Shown: in pieces, positions 1 to 12,484 of the stretch | Numbering within the stretch: position 1 is the stretch's first letter | How the letters are laid out: every line of letters starts with the position of its first letter | Assembly: GCF_048773025.1 (NCBI RefSeq) | Contig: NC_133541.1 | Location: forward strand, 17,619,412 to 17,683,411 | Direction: 5' to 3' | DNA: 64,000 nucleotides | Source of the DNA: Camelus bactrianus | Lineage: Eukaryota > Chordata > Mammalia > Artiodactyla > Camelidae | Notes under the pieces: generated by a model | Databases searched by the model: none | What the model was told of the DNA's origin: nothing | The model's input: only the letters and a program-made list of their open reading frames with translations | Made by a program: the position numbers and the translations under genes

Positions 1-349
1 TTGCTTTGCTCTACAAAACCTTTGTTCCTATTGTTTCTTCTTTCTCATCCTTTCTCTTCTTCTGCACTTAACAGACCAAAACAACGACTTGTCCTTCCTT
101 TGGCAAACTTTTTCTCTGTCAAAATTAGACTGCATGTCCAACTGCATTGTCACGTAGGACAAGCTTCCTACATCCTGCCACTTACCACACTGTATGAAAG
201 TTGTCTATGTCCTTCCCTGTCTCTCCACCAGATTGTGAGTTTGGGGATGATGGCACATCATAATTTTTGTGCTCCATCACATCCTCAAAATCTGCCTATT
301 TCCATAAGTTTATTTTGTGTTTTTGTAACTTTTTAAAAAAGCCTCATTA
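1..349. other. Non-genic DNA, possible L2/MIR scrap
   Basis: No gene is recognised. Around 200-300 the sequence faintly recalls an L2 or MIR 3' tail (a CCACCAGATTGTGAG-like motif followed by a purine-rich run). An open frame covers 1-336 but it has no ATG at its start and no recognisable protein features, so I treat it as chance. Confidence 0.35.
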
Positions 350-825
350 TGTCATAGGGAAGAACAAGTCTGACTCCATGTTGGATCTTTCTCTTTTACT
401 TTAACCTTTGTATTCTATTCCTTTTGCTACAAGTTTAAAATGTTGCCTATAGGCTGAAACATACAGGACAGTCCTTGAGGCTCTGACCTTTAAAGATATA
501 ACACTTTTCCATTCATATAGAGATAAAAAGTTGCCAAACAGAAAATAACATTTGCCTTGTTAGAGGTTTATAGGACCATCATGACCTGACCTATGTGGAC
601 ATCTGCAATAACAAAGGATTCTGACACCAAGAAGTTTGCAACAACCAACCACACCCCCTCCCCTTTTAATATAAAAGAAGCCTGAATTCTAGCTAGGGTA
701 AGATGGTTCTTTGGGAAACATCTTCTCAGACAGCTGGCTTTCCAGATAAAGTTGCTATTCCATACTTCAAAAACTCATCTCAATTTATTGGCCTGGAGAA
801 CAGTATGAGCTTGGACTTGGTAACA
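350..825 (+). mobile_element. Solo LTR, ERV1-like endogenous retrovirus fossil
   Basis: A 476-bp block begins TG and ends CA (GGTAACA). It is flanked by the same four bases, ATTA, at 346-349 and 826-829, as expected for the 4-bp target duplication of gammaretrovirus-like (ERV1) elements. A TATA box (TATAAAAG, 669-676) lies in the right place, followed by a short R/U5-like part with a GATAAAG motif and a U5 end reading GAGCTTGGACTTGGTAACA. No internal region adjoins it, so it is a solo LTR left by recombination. The preserved ends and duplication suggest intermediate age. Confidence 0.8.
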
Positions 826-829
826 ATTA

Positions 830-3420
830 CTTATTGGTATTGACTGTCATGTGGACTGAGTAGAACACTGTCTTTAATAAGTGAGCACAGGTTAAGAAAA
901 ATCCATAGCAGAATGGTGTGATTTCCACTTTTATATCTGTCTATACATGTTGAGGATTAAATAAGCTAAATCCTTACAGATAAGAAACCAGAGATTTACT
1001 TAGAGTTTCAGAAATAATTTCTTTTAGGGGTGACATTTGTTATTGAAATCAATTTCTCTACCACTACTATCAGGGTTAATCTAGAATAGAAGGATCCTTG
1101 ATAAATGGTCTCATCCCCTGTGCTTACTATTCAAAATGACTGATCTCAGATCAGGCCAACTATCCAATGAGCAAGTTTCTAGCTGTCAAAATCATTTTTA
1201 AGACATTCTTCTAAATATCTGTCAACCTTATGACCTGAATTAACAGAACTACTTGGAAATTTCAACTCACTGCCAATGACCACTGCACTGCAAGTTTCAA
1301 ATTGCATTCAAATTCAAATTGCATATATATACACACACACACACATACACAAATCCTATATATTACATACAATATGGATTGTTTATAATTGCATATTGTA
1401 TATTACATATACATATATATATAACATGCTGATATTATCTATACATTATCTGCATATAAATTAATGTGCACATATTTGTAGCCCACATTAAATTAAACCC
1501 AATATTATTTAAATCAAAATATCTAAAAGAAGCTGATTCTACCACATTCTAAAAAGCCAATTCCAGTAGTAAAATTATTCTTCTATCTTTACCTTATTTT
1601 CCCACAATAATGGTAATAGATCTTGTTTCCACTAAAGAATGTAGTAAAGTTTTTTTTTCAGTAGATAATTAATAATTTATCTGAATGTCTATTATCAGTA
1701 TTCCATAACAGGCAATATTGACTTACCTACCACCAAAAATATTAAACCACATACTGTAGGCTAGGATATTTATACTAATGGACCAATATAAAGTTCCAAA
1801 AAACTACTGACACACAGTGTACCCAAAATACATCTCAAGGGATTACCTACAAATATTTGCAGGTATCCTTTGTGCAAGAAAAAACAAGGGGGCAAAAGTT
1901 TCATATGTATATAAGTTCTCAAAGAATAAGAAAGCACAGTCTTGGAACTCTGTTCTCTGTGTTAAAGACTTCCATAGCAGCTAAGCCTCTTTGAGTTTCA
2001 GAAAATTGTGTTTTTCTCCTCCTCTGAGAAAAACCTCTTACATGTGGTTTCATTTTTTTGTTAGTTTTCTTCTTTGAGGCACACAATTGTAACAGCATAG
2101 CATGCTCCTAGGCTCTAGGTAGATAAACAAAGAGTGTCTGTAAATTAAAAATGAAATAAAAAGAGGACAATACTCTGTGTTTTATTTATTTATGTCTCCT
2201 ATTTCCCCAATAGAAAATTGATCAAAAACGAATCTATTTTACAAAGCTAAGGACGAGACTTATGGTTTGATTTAGAATATCATAGCATATTGATTTGAAA
2301 AAATAAATCACAATAACGAGAGTCATGTCTCTTTTTTCCCTCTTGTGACAAAATCCATGTTAATTGCCAAATACCAACCTCTTCTGCTTTAATCTTGGTT
2401 TGTATTTCCTTTTTTCTATAATTGAAGATAAATCTACTATTTCTACTCAAGGTTAATAACACAAAATTAATAAAAGCTCTATGGTGTGATGAGTCATTGA
2501 AATACAGCAAACAGGCTTAAAAAAAATTTTTTTGAAGGAGCAGGTAGACCAAAGCCTGAATACTATTGCTGGGCCATTGGTGGAAGACACCTAGAGCATA
2601 ATTTTATTAACAGTTTTGAGGCTGAAATGTGGTAGTTCTGGGAAATGTAGTTCTGAGGAAGGATGTCTGAGTCAATCAAAGTTTTCTCACAACTGAAAGT
2701 TAAATGCTTAGATTAGTGGCTGGTACACAGTAAGTATGATAAAGGTGTACACTGTGATTATTAATTTATGAAAATGATGATAATATAATTATCATGGCTA
2801 TTATTAAAATGTTGCTCAATAGTTGAACTAAAACTGACATTTTATTCGAATTATGACTAGTAAAAATGGCAGAATATGAAAGAGTGTATATCTTTCCAAT
2901 GAAAAAATTTAATGCTAGATTTGAAGATGCTGATTTTAAAAAATACATTTGGGACACAAGAGAGATTGTGTATGTTGGGTTTCATGCCATAAAATTCTAA
3001 GAGGAGAGACAGAACCTGCCCAAAAGAAGGATGAGGGAGGAAGTAGCATAACAGGTGCTAGACTCTGAATATGCCACCCCAACTTGCCTTTCCAAGGTTA
3101 TAATAAAAATAGAATAGATAAGAAACAGAAAGAAAAGTGGGTTGAGCATGGGAAATATGGAATCTACAGAGCAAAAATATCATCTTGGGAAAAAAGGCAC
3201 TCTGTATAAAGGGAATGTTGATGCTTCTGATTTTGAAGAATTATCTGGAAATAAATTGGTCAGAAAAGTAAAAGTATGACACACAATAGAAAAGAAAATA
3301 AAACAGGAGAAAATAAAATACTGAATTTCTTTTATAAAAGTACACTTGCAATAATTAAAAATAAATGAAACATGTTTTATAGTATAAACTTTTTTCTATT
3401 AATAGGTTTATTTTAACAAT
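830..3420. other. AT-rich unique-looking DNA with a microsatellite
   Basis: No gene or clear transposon is seen. It holds the TA/CA tract at 1323-1350 and AT-rich stretches around it. A weak MIR/L2-like tail (GGCTGGTACACAGTAAGTA) lies near 2718-2737. The stretch 2540-2690, with a GGGAAATGTAGTTCTG motif, may be a degraded repeat that I cannot classify. Confidence 0.4.
1323..1350. repeat. (TA)n(CA)n microsatellite
   Basis: A short compound tract: about four TA units followed by about seven CA units and a short imperfect tail. Confidence 0.85.
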
Positions 3421-3429
3421 TGACAATCC

Positions 3430-3580
3430 ATATCCCAGTGACTATTACTGATAATTATCATAATGCATCAACAAGGTAGGAATTATAATCTCAATTGTAT
3501 AGATGATAAGCTGAGGGTTACTTATGTCATTTGCTCAACTCATATAATTAGCAAATGATTAGAGACAGGCTTCTTGCCCT
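3430..3580 (+). mobile_element. MIR SINE fragment
   Basis: Order of motifs follows the MIR consensus: a TAGGAATTATAATCTC segment (consensus GTAGGTACTATTATTATCC), a TATAGATGATAAGCTGAGG segment (ACAGATGAGGAAACTGAGG), and then a segment matching the region around the conserved cacacagctag motif. Divergence is high, as expected for this Mesozoic tRNA-derived SINE. Confidence 0.55.
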
Positions 3581-3589
3581 CATTTTTCT

Positions 3590-4800
3590 GATAGTCCATG
3601 AGATCTGCAGATCATCTAGGTAGACTTCATCAGTTGATTTTTAAAGCAAAAGCCTTCCTAAGGATACACTGGTCAACACAATTTGAGCTCAAAAGATTCA
3701 TCTATGTCACTACTTTTAAACATTATTTCCCCCTAGAGGACAATTAAAAAGTACATTAGTTGTAGTGTCCAAATCAATGTAATTCATTCACTTATATTAT
3801 TGAAGGGTGAGCTTATTTTTTAACTTATGCATTTTGATTTAAGATTTTTGTTGATATATTTTAGAAATCAGACAAAACAGCTTCAATTTATGTTATCTCT
3901 AATAAAATATCCCTGGTTCTTATATAGCTTCCTGGGAAAATCATGACTTTAGAGGATAGGTTTATGTGAATGTTCGTGAAGATTTCAGGGAAACGACTCA
4001 TCAATCTATCTGTTGAGGCAACAACTGGGTTAGATTAATTGGATTATGATTTAATTCCATATTCCAATGTTTTCTTAATTGAAATGTTTTGCTTTTCTTC
4101 TCTACAGGCATTTGACTTACTCAGTTGACAAGTGACAGTATAATACACAGATTAATGTACTGTGTATTTCTAAATCATAATTGTTTTTAATTCAAAATGT
4201 CTTCCTTCATGGTAGACACACATCAACACTGCGAAATTTCCATTGACTTTCCAAGAAAAGTATTCCCTTGATCAGTGTTATTCAATCTTTACTATGTATA
4301 AGAATCAGCTAGCTTCCATCATTTCAATTCTAATAGGGATAAAACACACTGCTGTGTTCTAAAATGAAATATTGGTGACCATATTCATATATTACTGTCT
4401 GCACATAACATGAACATAACTCAATATATATGCATACAACATGCACATAAACATGCACATAACCCAATCTAGTTATGTCCATATGGTATACTGTATCAAT
4501 AAGAAGGTCTAATTAAATTAGAATTCAGAGTTCTACTGCAATTCAGAAATGTGTGCATGTTTTTCAGTTTCTTTTACAGGACCACTGACATTTAGCTGTT
4601 AGAGTTAACTATTACCAAAAGTATGTAATGCCAAAACAATTTTGAGTCATATTTTACAAATAAGTATGTATTTAATAAATTTAATACTTATTACATTGAT
4701 GTTGATCTGTATTTTGCTATTTTGTCTGCATAGAAATTTATTCTGAATAGGATTATAGCATGTAAAAGCAATGAGTTGAATTACAAAGCTACCTCAAAAA
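3590..4800. other. AT-rich DNA, nothing assigned
   Basis: No gene or clear repeat. A very weak MER5-like phrase (ATAAGAATCAGCTAGC) is present near 4300 but is too short to call. Confidence 0.4.
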
Positions 4801-4811
4801 TATAAGCTAAA

Positions 4812-4903
4812 GGGGGGTGGGAAATAGCTCAGTGGTAGGGAGCATGCTTAGTATGCATGAGGTCCTAGGTTCAATCTCCAGTACCTCCATTAAAATATAT
4901 ATA
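4812..4903 (+). mobile_element. Vic-1 type camelid tRNA-derived SINE
   Basis: The body has a tRNA-like A box (TAGCTCAGTGGTAGGG) and B box (GGTTCAATCTCC), and then GTACCTCCATTAAAATA followed by a short TA-rich tail, which matches the camelid Vic-1 SINE as I know it. It is flanked by an 11-bp target duplication with one mismatch: TATAAGCTAAA at 4801-4811 and TATAGGCTAAA at 4904-4914. The insert is essentially full length for the family. It is not a tRNA gene: the 3' half does not fold as an acceptor stem and there is a retroposon tail. It is the only copy I found in 64 kb. Confidence 0.9.
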
Positions 4904-4914
4904 TATAGGCTAAA

Positions 4915-7270
4915 ACTTACATTTTATTTACCAAACTAGTCACTTAATTAAGGCTTACATTGTTTATAAATCTATTTATTTTTATTTGAAAGTTTTCCTT
5001 TTTTATAGAAACTAAACAATCATTGAAAGATGATTGTGTGCATTTATTATATTCATTATTGGGACAGAAAGTTAGACATAGTTAATGAGAAAAATTACAT
5101 TATAAAAAGATGCCTACTGTTGAGGCTGAGAAAGCTGTGCCTACTCTTGGTCTATAAAAAAGGCTTTATATAAACAATCATTCTTTTTTTAATCCTTTCT
5201 GTCTTTGGGAAAATGTGCTTTTATGTGCCCAAGGCCAGTTTCTCCAGCTGGGATTTTTGCTTCTATTTTTTTCCTTTCCTTTGTAGGGATTTTGCTCCAT
5301 TTGTAATCTACAGTCTATTGTATTTTCAATATTTCCCTCCCTCTAGCTGTTTTCACCAAAATATTAAAATATTTGTTATTCTTTTTTCATCGAAGTAATC
5401 CTCATTCAAGCCTACATCCCTATAGACATCAGCCATCATTCTAGTTTCTGTCTTACATTAATAGCAATTCTTCTAGAAAGATAATTACTTCATCATTCTT
5501 GCTGTGTTTTAATATCTCATTCAATATTGTATTGGCTTAACTCTGTCCACTACTCCTACTTTGTTAGTAGTTCCACATTGAGAAAATTTTGAGGCTAGAG
5601 ATACATATTCGGGAATTATCATAATTTAAATATTTTTGGAACTACCTGAGAGAAAAATATCTCCCAGGGATTATGTATGGCATGAAAATTCAGGGGAGAA
5701 GATATTGAAATCAAAGTATACTAGGGCTTAAGAACAAAGGCAGGAAATTGAATAAGCATGGCTGGCTAAAAAAGTTTCAAGAAAACTAGGATAGAGTGCT
5801 TGAAAGAATACTGAGAGATCAGAGTTACCAAAGAGTGATCAAACGTCTAAAATGGCACACATAGGGTAAGACTAACTGTACAATAAAAAGATCACAGTGA
5901 ACTTGTTGACAGAGGCTTCCATGGCAGGGTAGGGTTAGAAAGAATATTATATTGCTTTAAAAGGTGAATAATGGGAAGAGTGGATGCAGACAATATTTTC
6001 CAATTTCTACTTCAAAAAATTTGTCTGTGATGAAAAGTTACAGAATAATAATTATGGCATGTGAGCTTAAGATGAAGTTGTGTTTTAAAATAATAACATC
6101 ATATTAGCATAGCATATAGATATGCATACACATAATATATCTTCACACCATCTCATCAGCTTTCCAGTATTTTACTTAACTTTCCCTTCTTTATTTTTTA
6201 GTTTGTTTATTTTCTTCAGAATTTTTTGATATGCTGATGGTTATTTTGGATGACTATTTTGGAAAAATAATGCCAGCTGAATCTAAGCTTTCTATTTTTG
6301 ATAGCTAATTTTGAATGCATTTTCTTTCTCTTTAAATATCACTAGTATTTCATGCTTTTTAAGTTTTGAATACTTTTTAATGAAAATTTCCTAAGCCTTG
6401 TGATTAACTATATTTAGTTCCAAAATTCAAACAAGATAATTTATGTTCAGATAACGTATGTCTATAATTTATATGTGTACCTACATGAACATACTTCACA
6501 TTTATAATTATATCCTTTGTTTCAAACTAAGAATATTTAAGTCAATCAATAGCAAGATTTTACAGAATTAAAATATATTTAAAGTCTGTAGACATAAATC
6601 TAAATAATCAATACATATGGCCTTTTCATTGGATCACTGATTGAATAAAGAAACAAAAAGCACATTGCATATTAATAATTCTGACAGAGTTCCAATCATT
6701 ATTAAATTTCAATTATGAAGTTTTAGAGGTTAAGTGGAATGCAGTTTATCTGAATTTATCTTTTCAACCAACAAAAATTTGTATAGGTATAGAAAAGTGA
6801 AAAAAAAAGTTTAGGAAATCATTGAAAAATATTCTCTAAGTTAACTGAAATGTTTATTCAATAAAATGAACATCACTTAGAGGGATATAATCAAAATGCA
6901 GCCTGCTTGTTTAGTAACTAAAATTTTTTTTAGCATTAGCAAACAAATCTCAGATGAGCCATTTCTATTACTAAAATATCTTTTAGCTCACCTTCAAGGA
7001 TAGGTAAAAACATCCACTGAAAAATATTTTCTCTTTTGGACTATACAAGTTTCTATGAAAATAATATAAAAAATAGCAAAAATGTAAAAATGATTAGAGT
7101 TCTTACTCATTCTCTAAATAGTTCATGTAGTATTCTTAAAATGTATAAAACAAGTTATATTTGAAGTTATATTAAATAATAAATTATATTCTTATGTATT
7201 TTTACTTAAGTACATAAAAATAACAGAAAATAAGAAGTTGACACTTCTTTTTTGATTCTGAAAATTAACA
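4915..7270. other. AT-rich DNA without recognised genes
   Basis: About 2.3 kb of very AT-rich sequence. No exon, RNA gene or confident transposon was seen. Small open frames such as 5213-5398 show T-rich composition and no features. Confidence 0.45.
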
Positions 7271-7274
7271 CACT

Positions 7275-7795
7275 ATGGGAAGTGATTCCAGTCACAGTTT
7301 TAGAAAGAACAAGCTGCCCACAGTGTTAGGGAATAATGGTAGAAATGCTTTCAAAATCAGTATCACTTTTTGGTTGGTTGCAATGATGGCCACAGATTCT
7401 TTCCCTTCCTGTATCCATATCCTTTTCTGTAAAACTTTAACTTTCTCTTTTTTAAATAGTTTTGATTGAAGTACAGTTGATTTACAATGTTGTGTTAGTT
7501 TCAAGTGAACAGTAATACATAAATCTATTCTTTCTCAGATTCTTGTCCATTATAGGTTATTATAAGATATTGACTATAGTTCCCTGTGTCAATGTGAGTC
7601 TGGTTCCACTCATATGATTTGCTTTGTTCAATGAGATGTTAAAAAAATGACAGCAACAAAGACTTGAAAATAACTTACACAGTGTGATTTGTTCTTCCTT
7701 GATGTTTTGGGATTCTTGCCAATTCCATCAAAGCTCAAGCTGGCTTGCTAAAGGTTGAAAGACAAATGTTCTAGGTTCCCCAGTTAGAAATAGGA
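7275..7795 (+). repeat. Unclassified interspersed repeat, split by an L1 3' end
   Basis: The flanks at about 7325-7450 and 7588-7790 recall a known mammalian interspersed repeat (phrases such as CCTTCCTGTATCCATATCC, then a GGTTCCACTCATATGATTTG-type segment). I cannot name the family with certainty; an old MaLR-type LTR is possible. The L1 3' end at 7455-7590 sits between the two parts and so appears to have inserted into it. Confidence 0.3.
7455..7590 (-). mobile_element. L1 3' UTR fragment, cetartiodactyl type
   Basis: Antisense copy of the L1 3' end: a short T-rich start, then GATTGAAGTACAGTTGATTT, ACAATGTTGTGTTAGTTTC and ATTGACTATAGTTCCCTGTG in the order found at the 3' end of artiodactyl L1s read backwards. 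It is extremely 5'-truncated, about 135 bp, which is ordinary for L1. Confidence 0.8.
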
Positions 7796-7804
7796 CTGCC
7801 TGAG

Positions 7805-8718
7805 GATCTAAACAGACATTTTTCCAAAGGAAACATCCAGATGTTCAACAGGAACATGAACACATGCTCAATATTGCTAATTATTAGAGAAATGCAAATC
7901 AAAACTACAATGAGGTATCACCTCACACAAGTCAGAATGGCCATCATTAAAATGTCTACTAATAATAAATGCTGGAGAGGGTGTGGAGAAAAAGGAACCC
8001 TCCTACACAGTTGGTGGGAATGTAAATTGGTGCAGCCATTATGAAGGACAGAATGGAGGTTCCTTAAAAACTAAAAATAGACTTACTGTATGATCCAGAA
8101 ATCTCACTCTTGGGCATATATCTGGAGGAAACATTTAATTCATAAAGACACAGACAACCCAATGTTCATAGCACCACTATTTACAATAGCCAACATGCAG
8201 AAACAACCTAAATGCCTACTGACAGATGAATGGATAGAGAAGACAGAATATTCTCTCTATGCAGTGGAATATTACTCAGCCATAAAAGTGAATGAAATAA
8301 TGTCATTTGTAGCAACATGAATGGACCTAGAGATTATCATTTTAAGTGAAGTAAGTCAGACAAAGACAAATGTCATATGATATCACTTGTGTGAATCTAA
8401 AAAGAGATACAAATTTTATTTACAAACCAGAAATAGACTCATGGTTATAGAAAACAAACTATGGTTACCAAAGGGATAAATTAGAAGTTTTAAATTAACA
8501 GATACACACTATTATATGTAAAATAGATAAACAGCAAGGACCTACTGTATAAGACAGGGAATTATATTCAATTTCTTATAATAGTCTATAGTGGAAAAGA
8601 ATCTGAAAATATATGTACATATATATGTATGCATATATATAACTGAATCACTTTGCTATACACCTAAAACTAACATTGCAAATCAACTACACTTCAATAA
8701 AAAATAAAATTAAAAAAA
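7805..8718 (+). mobile_element. 5'-truncated L1: ORF2 C-terminus plus 3' UTR
   Basis: The left part encodes the C-terminal end of L1 ORF2p: frames at 7841-8044 and 8090-8320 give phrases such as [39 protein letters not shown] and YYSAIKVNEIM, which belong to the region after the reverse transcriptase. The frame is broken between 8044 and 8090. The 3' UTR follows, ending CTATACACCTAAAACTAACA and an A-rich tail at about 8698-8718. It is a dead partial copy. I did not find a convincing target duplication. Confidence 0.92.
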
Positions 8719-8719
8719 C

Positions 8720-9060
8720 TGAATTTAAAAGACTAAGACACTGATTCTTTCTATGAATGCCTCCAATTGTTACAGAGCAAAAATTCAGTATTCTTTTGTA
8801 TAAACTGAAGATGTGATGCCAGCTTTACAAGACTGAAATATACCTTACACATTATAGTATAAACATGCACAATCAGATGTATAAAACACATAGGAAATAG
8901 TAGACAGCATTCGTAATGTACTTGTAGTGTTCAAGATCATATTCAATCTGAGAAACAGTCACCCTCAAAAGTGACTAAAAGACAAAAGTGATCTGTCATG
9001 TAATCATGTAGATAAATACAGGTTATCCAGGAAGGTGCAGCAAAATGCCTTCACAGATGA
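8720..9060. other. Nothing assigned
   Basis: About 340 bp after the L1 tail with no recognised gene or repeat. Confidence 0.4.
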
Positions 9061-9400
9061 AAACATTTTTCCAGTTTATGGTCTGTCATCCCTAGGATGT
9101 GATTCTTGTCTTCATGGTCCAAGATAACAACTAGATGTTAATCCATTACACCAACATTGCAAGAAGCAGGATGGAGGAAGGAAAAGAAGAAAAGGAACAA
9201 AGAATGTATCATCTCTACTTTAACAAAGGCTCCAAAGCTATTCACCTCATTTCTGCTTTATTTCCATTGTCTAAAACTAGTTACATGGCCACACCCAGCT
9301 TCACAAAAACAAGAAATGCGTTTTGTTATTCTGAGAAACTAAATGCAGAGCTAAAATTTGAGGATTATATTACTGTAAGAGAAAGTGAGATCAGACACTG
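9060..9400. repeat. Possible old interspersed repeat, family unknown
   Basis: The phrase order (TTGCAAGAAGCAGGATGGAGG, then TTCCATTGTCTAAAACTAG and ACATGGCCACACCCAGC) resembles a widespread mammalian repeat that I recall but cannot name. Open frames here (for example 9135-9401) look incidental. Confidence 0.35.
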
Positions 9401-9404
9401 AGGG

Positions 9405-11475
9405 GCTTCTGGGAGATTCTAGTACAGTATTTATTAATTGTACCAATTATTATTTATTTTATAACCTGTGAATGAGTTTAGGAATAATATTGTAGATTAA
9501 GTTCAATGTATTATAGTTTTCTTCTAGTTCAATTCTAAAAGGAGATATTCTATAATATTCTCAGGTAGCCTGGATTTTAAATCAGTTTTCTTTTCTCCTT
9601 CAGCATATCCACTCACCAGGCTTAATTAAATCCCTTACAAAGCTGAGAGAATAACCCCTGTTTAGGAATATGTTGTTGATCCCAATACCTCAAAACAAAA
9701 TCACAAGTTCTTCAAGACTTCAAAAAGCTCTCTTCAACTTTATACCATTTTGTCATATGGCATCTTAACTGCAACTACTTTAAGAACAGACCAACCTCTC
9801 GGCAATCCTCATGTAAAATATCTTTAGTATCATCTTGGAAACTATTGATTTACCTCTTGTTTAGCCCCAAATCTTCTTTCTGTTAATCAACATCCTACCT
9901 TTTTAAAATTATTTAAACCCATGCCCAAAGGAAAACTTTTTTCAAAAAAAAATTCTTAGCTATCACTAGTTTTGCACATCTTTCTGTGATGCTTATTATT
10001 TTATTTTCTTATTTTTCTTTTCTGTTACTCCCATCAGCACCATTCTATTACTTCATTGTGGCACCATGTCTATCTAGTGTATTCTGACTCAGTAAACCTA
10101 CTGTAAACCAAATATGAATTTACTGGATCAATGTAACAAAAATATTTTCCATAGATTTTCTCTTTTTTGAAGTATATATGTTCCCTGTTAAGCTATCTAT
10201 ATAGAGATCTATTGAATTTTGTGGTCTCTGAAACATCTATACAAAGCTCTTATGAAAAATGTGCAAGTTACCGGGTTGCATTTATGACATAAGAACAATC
10301 AATTGGTATAGTTAACTGACCTGTTCAAAGTCACAGCATCTTGGAATGGGAGATGAAGAGTACCCAATTAATACTGATAGCCAAATATAATAGGATAATA
10401 AAGGCTGAAAAAGACTAATAAAAAACTCAATGCAAATATACATCAACAATTATCGCAGGGTAAGATATCAATTACAGTACCTACCATTTATCATGATCAA
10501 GACTGACTGTTTTTCCGTTTGTCTTTTATATATACCCAAGACCCTTTTACTACTTAAGGAAATACCTTAAATACTTGCAGTCCTAGTAGGGGAGTGATTT
10601 TCCGCTAAATTAACTCATTAGAAGTAATCTCTCACTGACTGCCAGTGTTCTCTTTGCATGCCCCAGAAAGCATGCTCTGTTTCAGTGTTCAAATTAATAG
10701 TGCGCCCAGTAATAATGGGGGTCACTCAGATCTCTTGAGGATCACTTGCACCTCATAGATCAGGCAGAGAAAGAAAAGTATTTTCAGTGATACAGCTTTG
10801 AAAACAGGTAAAGTGAAATACGATACTGGTGGCTACCTTGTGTAAAAGTAAAAAGTAAAAAGAAAATAAATATTGCATTTCAAAAGCCATTTGGAAAATG
10901 AACAAGAATTAAGATTCATTCGAGTGGTTAGCAAATTGAGATAGCAAATTCATGGGAAATTTTTTAAAGTCTAGTTTTATTTACCTAGCATTTTTCATTT
11001 CTTATTTTTTTCCTTCCTCACTGAGTCCTACAGGTATTGAAAATCATCTGCAAGACTATATCTGTCTCTCCTCCTATCTTTTATAGCATATGTTAACTCT
11101 GAGTGTACACTGTACACTGTAACAGATTGTTGCCAAGCAATTGAGAAACTATCCTGGAATAAGAGGTTATCACACAGTAGAAATATTGGCAAATGGAATT
11201 GTTTACCACTGTATGTATTGGGACAGCCAGCAAATATTTGGTTTTGTGCTTCTTGCTTACCATGAAGCTAAATTTAGAATTTGTTTTTTTCTTGGCAAGT
11301 AGCTCCTGTAGGTTAACAATTCTTTAGAGGTTTCTTTGTAGTACGTGGATTTTATTTTAAGTAAAAGAGAGTGAAATATATACATTTACCAGAAATATCA
11401 CAATATATTTATATTAACAAATAACATTAAATTAAGAAAGGTTCTTATGCTTATATGCTTGCAGTGGTCTTATAA
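9405..11475. other. AT-rich DNA, weak MIR scrap
   Basis: No gene recognised. At about 10305-10370 a MIR-like phrase occurs (TTAACTGACCTGTTCAAAG followed by TCACAGCATCTTGG). The rest is unassigned. Confidence 0.35.
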
Positions 11476-11479
11476 TCAT

Positions 11480-11990
11480 AGTTAATGTAGTCTCCATAGT
11501 TTTGCCTTTCCCAGAATGTCATGTAGCTGGAATCATATACTAGGTGTAGCCTTTCAGACTGGCTTCTTTCACTTTGTAATATGCATCTAGTTTTCTTCCA
11601 GGTTTTTTATGACTTCATGGCTCATTTCTTTCTAGCACTGAATAATATTCCATTGTCTATACAATACCACAATTTATTTATTCATTCACCTACAGAAGGA
11701 CATCTTGATTGTTTCCAAGTTTTGGCAATTATGAATAAAGCTGCTATAAACACCTGTGTGCAGGTTTTTATGTGGACATAAGTTTTCAGTTCGTGTAAAT
11801 ACCAAGGAGCGTAACGGCTGGATCATACAATGGGAGTCTGTTTAGTTTTCTGAGAAACTACCAAGCTATCTTCCAAAGTGGCTGTACCATTTGCTTCCCA
11901 CCAGCCGTGAATGCCAGTTCATATTTCTCCACATCCTCACCAGCATTTGCTGTTGTCAGTGTTCCAGATTCATTGCTGTTTTAATTGATG
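11480..11990 (-). mobile_element. Older L1 fragment, ORF2/3' region
   Basis: Read on the minus strand this is an L1M-type ORF2 end. Diagnostic antisense phrases on the plus strand are ATAATATTCCATTGTCTATA, GGACATCTTGATTGTTTCC, ATGAATAAAGCTGCTATAAA and TTTCTCCACATCCTCACC. Divergence is greater than in the L1 copies at 7.8-8.7 and 52.9-53.3 kb, so it is an earlier insertion. Confidence 0.88.
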
Positions 11991-12299
11991 AATAGTCAAA
12001 AATATTTTACTAGATAATTATGAGATGCTTACCAAATAACTTACTTACCAAATAATTTCATATTTTCTAATATAGATAAAAATATTCCTTTTGTTTTTGA
12101 TATCCATTATATTTTTCCCTATTCCTATGCTTAAATTTCTTCTCCCACTCATTTCTCTCTATATCCTTCTTAACTTTCTTTTGAATAGAGACCTAGACCT
12201 TGAATAAGCTCACATTTTCCTTTTTTTTTCAATAAAAATGTTTCCATAACTAAACATTCAAATTGTGTTCATTACTATTCTGCTGCATGTTCGTGTAAT

Positions 12300-12480
12300 C
12301 ATTTCTTAATTCAGCACACATTCATCCAATGCCCAGTTAGTCCTTGATACAATGGTTCTATGGGAAATATTAAAGCTCATAGAAATGCATTATTTGTTTA
12401 AGGAATTCACAATCTGATAGATTCAACAGATATGGATGGATATGAATAATTACAATATAATACGTAGCATAATAAAATGA
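12300..12480 (-). mobile_element. L2 LINE fragment (probable)
   Basis: The plus strand shows the antisense L2 order: a CAATGGTTCTATGGGAAAT phrase, AAGGAATTCACAATCTGAT (consensus AAGGAGCTCACAGTCTAGT) and GATATGAATAATTACAAT. It directly precedes a MIR fragment. Confidence 0.5.
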
Positions 12481-12484
12481 TAAA

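Noticed and set aside
1-336. A 111-codon plus-strand frame at the window edge
   Set aside because: No ATG at the start, low-complexity Ser/Leu/Phe-rich product, no domain, and possible overlap with an old L2/MIR scrap.
669-676. TATA box as a possible host promoter
   Set aside because: It belongs to the U3 part of a solo LTR. Host use cannot be judged from sequence.
4812-4903. tRNA-like A and B boxes suggesting a tRNA gene
   Set aside because: Flanking target duplication, camelid SINE body and tail show a retroposed SINE; no intact acceptor stem pairing was seen.
7841-8320. Two plus-strand frames with clear protein similarity
   Set aside because: The similarity is to L1 ORF2p C-terminus. 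It is a dead LINE piece and not a host gene.
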